NCBI GenBank assembly: GCA_946538475.1
Contig: CAMNGN010000029.1
Location: forward strand, 1 to 15,917
Origin: an uncultured Blautia sp.
Lineage (GTDB): Bacteria > Bacillota > Clostridia > Lachnospirales > Lachnospiraceae
Direction: 5' to 3'
Length of the DNA stretch: 15,917 nt
How positions within the stretch are numbered: the stretch's first letter is position 1; every line of letters starts with the position of its first letter. Shown here piece after piece: positions 13,503 to 15,917 of the stretch. The notes under the pieces were generated by a model. It had not been told where the DNA came from. It did no database searches and saw nothing but the letters and a program-made list of their open reading frames with translations. The position numbers were made by a program, and so were the translations under genes.

Positions 13503-15311
13503 GTGACAGACCGGAATAAGATCCGCAACTTTTGCATAATCGCACATATCGACCACGGCAAATCCACCCTCGCCGACCGTATCATCGAAAAGACGGGGCT
13601 GCTTACAGAGCGTGAGATGCAGTCACAGATCCTTGATAACATGGAACTGGAGCGGGAGCGCGGCATCACGATCAAATCACAGGCATGCCGCATCATCTAC
13701 CGCGCAAAGGACGGAGAAGAATACACGTTCAATCTGATCGATACGCCGGGACATGTCGACTTTAACTACGAAGTGTCGCGCAGTCTTGCCGCCTGCGACG
13801 GAGCTATCCTTGTCGTGGACGCCGCTCAGGGCATCGAGGCACAGACGCTCGCCAACGTATACATGGCACTGGACCACGACCTGGATGTGTTCCCGGTGAT
13901 CAACAAGATCGATCTGCCGAGTGCGCAGCCCGACCGCGTGATCAACGAGATAGAGGATGTGATCGGCCTGGAGGCACAGGATGCCCCGCTGATCTCTGCC
14001 AAGACCGGGCAGAATGTGGATGAGGTGCTCGAACAGATCGTGACCAAAATACCGGCTCCCACGGGAGACCCCGACCTGCCGCTAAAAGCGCTGATCTTCG
14101 ACTCGGTCTACGATTCCTATAAAGGCGTTATCGTCTTCTGCCGCATCATGGACGGAACTGTCAGAAAAGGCACACCGATCCTGATGATGGCCACAGGCTT
14201 CCGCACCGAGGTGGTCGAAGTAGGATATTTCGGCGCCGGACAGTTTATCCCCTGCGAGGAGCTCTCGGCAGGTATGGTAGGCTATATCACCGCAAGCATC
14301 AAGAACGTGCGGGATACCCGCGTGGGCGACACCGTGACGAACAGTCAGAATCCCTGCGCCGAGGCCCTGCCGGGATACAAAAAAGTCAACCCGATGGTGT
14401 ACTGCGGCCTTTATCCCGCCGACGGAGCGAGGTACGGCGACCTGCGCGACGCGCTGGAAAAACTGCAGCTGAACGACGCCTCTCTTTTCTACGAGCCCGA
14501 AACTTCGGTGGCCCTCGGCTTTGGCTTCCGCTGCGGTTTCCTGGGACTGCTTCATCTCGAGATCATCGAGGAGCGCCTGGAAAGAGAGTACAATCTTGAT
14601 CTGGTGACCACCGCACCGAGCGTTATCTACAAGGTCCACAAGACGAACGGCGAAGTGATCGACCTGACCAACCCGACAAACCTGCCCGATCCCTCCGAGA
14701 TCGAGTATATGGAAGAACCGATCGTCGACGCCGAGATCATGGTGACCACCGAGTTTATCGGACCGATCATGGACCTCTGCCAGGAACGCCGGGGACGGTT
14801 CATCGACATGGAATATATGGAGGAGACGCGTGCCCTGATCAGGTACAAGCTCCCCCTCAACGAGATCATCTACGATTTCTTCGACGCCCTCAAGTCCCGC
14901 TCCCGCGGATATGCATCCCTGGATTACGAGCTTGCGGGGTACGAGCGCAGCGAGCTGGTCAAGCTGGATATCCTGGTAAATAAGGAAGAAGTCGATGCTC
15001 TTTCGTTTATCGTGCACGGTGCCACCGCCTACGAGCGCGGCCGCAAGATGTGCGAAAAACTGAAAGAGGAGATACCGAGACAGCTGTTTGAGATACCGAT
15101 CCAGGCGGCGATCGGCAGCAAGATCATCGCCAGAGAGACGGTCAAGGCGATGAGAAAAGATGTCCTTGCCAAGTGTTACGGCGGTGACATCACACGTAAG
15201 AAGAAACTGCTCGAAAAGCAGAAAGAAGGAAAGAAGCGCATGCGCCAGGTAGGAAATGTGGAGATACCGCAGAAGGCCTTCATGAGCGTGCTTAAACTGG
15301 ACGAGGATTAA
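13503..15311 (+). CDS. lepA: Elongation factor 4 (LepA), ribosome-associated GTPase
   Basis: Translational GTPase that acts on the 70S ribosome and in subunit biogenesis/initiation, with an EF-G-like architecture. The 602-residue length is standard. G1 is AHIDHGKST at residues 14-22, G3 is D80-T81-P82-G83-H84, and G4 is N134-K135-I136-D137. The EF-G-like domains follow. The LepA-specific C-terminal domain is recognised by the Lys/Arg-rich end (DVLAKCYGGDITRKKKLLEKQKEG split over the last 40 residues) and the terminal VEIPQKAFMSVLK. It starts with GTG at 13503 behind a perfect AGGAGG (13487-13492), 10 bases away. The next gene begins one base after its stop. Confidence 0.97.
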   Translation: MTDRNKIRNFCIIAHIDHGKSTLADRIIEKTGLLTEREMQSQILDNMELERERGITIKSQACRIIYRAKDGEEYTFNLIDTPGHVDFNYEVSRSLAACDGAILVVDAAQGIEAQTLANVYMALDHDLDVFPVINKIDLPSAQPDRVINEIEDVIGLEAQDAPLISAKTGQNVDEVLEQIVTKIPAPTGDPDLPLKALIFDSVYDSYKGVIVFCRIMDGTVRKGTPILMMATGFRTEVVEVGYFGAGQFIPCEELSAGMVGYITASIKNVRDTRVGDTVTNSQNPCAEALPGYKKVNPMVYCGLYPADGARYGDLRDALEKLQLNDASLFYEPETSVALGFGFRCGFLGLLHLEIIEERLEREYNLDLVTTAPSVIYKVHKTNGEVIDLTNPTNLPDPSEIEYMEEPIVDAEIMVTTEFIGPIMDLCQERRGRFIDMEYMEETRALIRYKLPLNEIIYDFFDALKSRSRGYASLDYELAGYERSELVKLDILVNKEEVDALSFIVHGATAYERGRKMCEKLKEEIPRQLFEIPIQAAIGSKIIARETVKAMRKDVLAKCYGGDITRKKKLLEKQKEGKKRMRQVGNVEIPQKAFMSVLKLDED

Positions 15312-15312
15312 A

Positions 15313-15917
15313 ATGTTTAAGAGTGGTTATATGAGGAGAGCGGCAGCACTCGCCGCCGTTCTCTTTGTGCTTTCCTTTTCGGGATGCGGAAGCGAAGAGA
15401 CAGACGCATATGCATCAAGAGTGCTTAAACTCACGATCACGCCTGCCCCTTCACCTACTCCGGCACCTGTGGTAAAATATCCCGAGGCCACTGCTTCGAA
15501 GGACGGGATCACCATGGTGAACAGCTACCTTGCGGCTGCTTCGGACGGCGTTAACCCCTATGTGGGGAAAGCGGCGGAAGTAAATGCGGCTCCCGATGAA
15601 CCCGAGCTTCCCGAGGAGCAGACAGAGGAAGAAACAGGAGAAACCGGGACGGAAGAGAGCACGGATCCGCAGAGTTCGGGTTCGAGCATCGCTTCCTATT
15701 ACGAATCGGAAAACACAGAAGAAAATGCCGGATATGATGAATCGTACGATTACGATTCCGGTTATGACGACGGCAGCTACGATTACGATTCGGGCTACTA
15801 TGATAACAGCTACGATTACGATTCGGGCTACTATGACAACAGCTACGACTACGATTCGGGCTACTACGACAGCAGCTACGATTACGATTCGGGCTATTAC
15901 GACTATAATTATGACTA
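15313..15917 (+). CDS. Lipoprotein with Tyr/Asp/Ser/Gly repeat tail (3' end outside window)
   Basis: The frame starts with ATG at 15313, one base after the lepA stop, with GAGGA (15303-15307) inside lepA as ribosome binding site. The frame is open to the window end: 201 full codons are visible. A signal peptide (MRRAAALAAVLFVL) leads to lipobox SFSGC with lipidated C25. Residues 26-60 include a Thr/Pro/Ala linker (TPAPSPTPAP) that may span the cell wall. Residues about 62-85 have a short hydrophobic/mixed segment (GITMVNSYLAAASDGVN). Residues 95-130 are Glu/Thr-rich, and from about residue 138 the sequence is almost only Tyr, Asp, Ser and Gly. No catalytic domain is visible and the function is unknown. 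The tail resembles in composition that of the lipoprotein at 5874-7151, but its unit is different. Expression is likely coupled to lepA. Confidence 0.75.
   Translation, partial: MFKSGYMRRAAALAAVLFVLSFSGCGSEETDAYASRVLKLTITPAPSPTPAPVVKYPEATASKDGITMVNSYLAAASDGVNPYVGKAAEVNAAPDEPELPEEQTEEETGETGTEESTDPQSSGSSIASYYESENTEENAGYDESYDYDSGYDDGSYDYDSGYYDNSYDYDSGYYDNSYDYDSGYYDSSYDYDSGYYDYNYD
15742..15906 (+). repeat. 33-bp in-frame tandem repeat in the lipoprotein tail
   Basis: Five units of 33 bp (15742-15774, 15775-15807, 15808-15840, 15841-15873, 15874-15906) encode the 11-residue unit SYDYDSGYYDN; the last residue varies (G, N, N, S, Y) and unit 1 has YDD for YYD. Units 2 and 3 differ by a single synonymous base, suggesting recent duplication. 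The array may continue beyond the window. Confidence 0.92.

Noticed and set aside
14082..15017. Open frame of 311 codons on the - strand opposite lepA
   Set aside because: Antisense mirror of a conserved gene; composition and position are explained by lepA codon use.
15742..15906. CRISPR-like regular repeats
   Set aside because: Units are directly adjacent with no unique spacers and are in frame within a coding sequence; there are no cas genes.

Overview
The window looks like an ordinary chromosomal housekeeping segment of an anaerobic clostridial Firmicute, most likely a member of the Lachnospiraceae. The reasons are the gene order rho - rpmE - DUF1385 - prmC - prfA, an oxygen-independent class III ribonucleotide reductase, Firmicute-type AGGAGG ribosome binding sites, consensus SigA promoters and a moderately high GC content. 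Every convincing gene is on the + strand. The assignment to a family is inference; no rRNA is present to confirm it.

Region 1 (1-1927): the 3' part of rho, with an Arg-rich low-complexity extension containing a 14-residue tandem repeat, then a strong promoter, a short leader and rpmE (ribosomal protein L31) closed by a clear hairpin terminator. Region 2 (1956-8405): a tightly packed run of DUF1385 membrane protein, prmC, prfA, a sugar-phosphate nucleotidyltransferase (ATGA overlap with prfA), a TPR lipoprotein with a Tyr/Asp/Ser repeat tail, and hflX. PrmC methylates the GGQ glutamine of the release factor made by the next gene; HflX is a ribosome-associated GTPase, so most of the run concerns translation. 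Region 3 (8435-12572): an inverted repeat that reads both as the hflX terminator and as a possible pair of NrdR boxes, a near-consensus extended -10 promoter, nrdD with a C-terminal glutaredoxin-like domain, a membrane acyltransferase and a CYTH protein, all closely linked. Region 4 (12583-13465): a promoter, tRNA-Lys(CTT) and its terminator, then two overlapping genes for small four-helix transporter subunits. Region 5 (13503-15917): lepA (EF4) followed after one base by a second lipoprotein, cut by the window end, whose C-terminal part is an 11-residue Tyr/Asp/Ser repeat.

No phage, transposon, CRISPR array or classical defence system is visible. The least explained material is the pair of lipoproteins with independently built Tyr/Asp/Ser repeat tails, the repeat-bearing Rho extension, and the overlapping inverted repeat/NrdR-like elements in front of nrdD. 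There is no stretch longer than about 300 bases without a gene.
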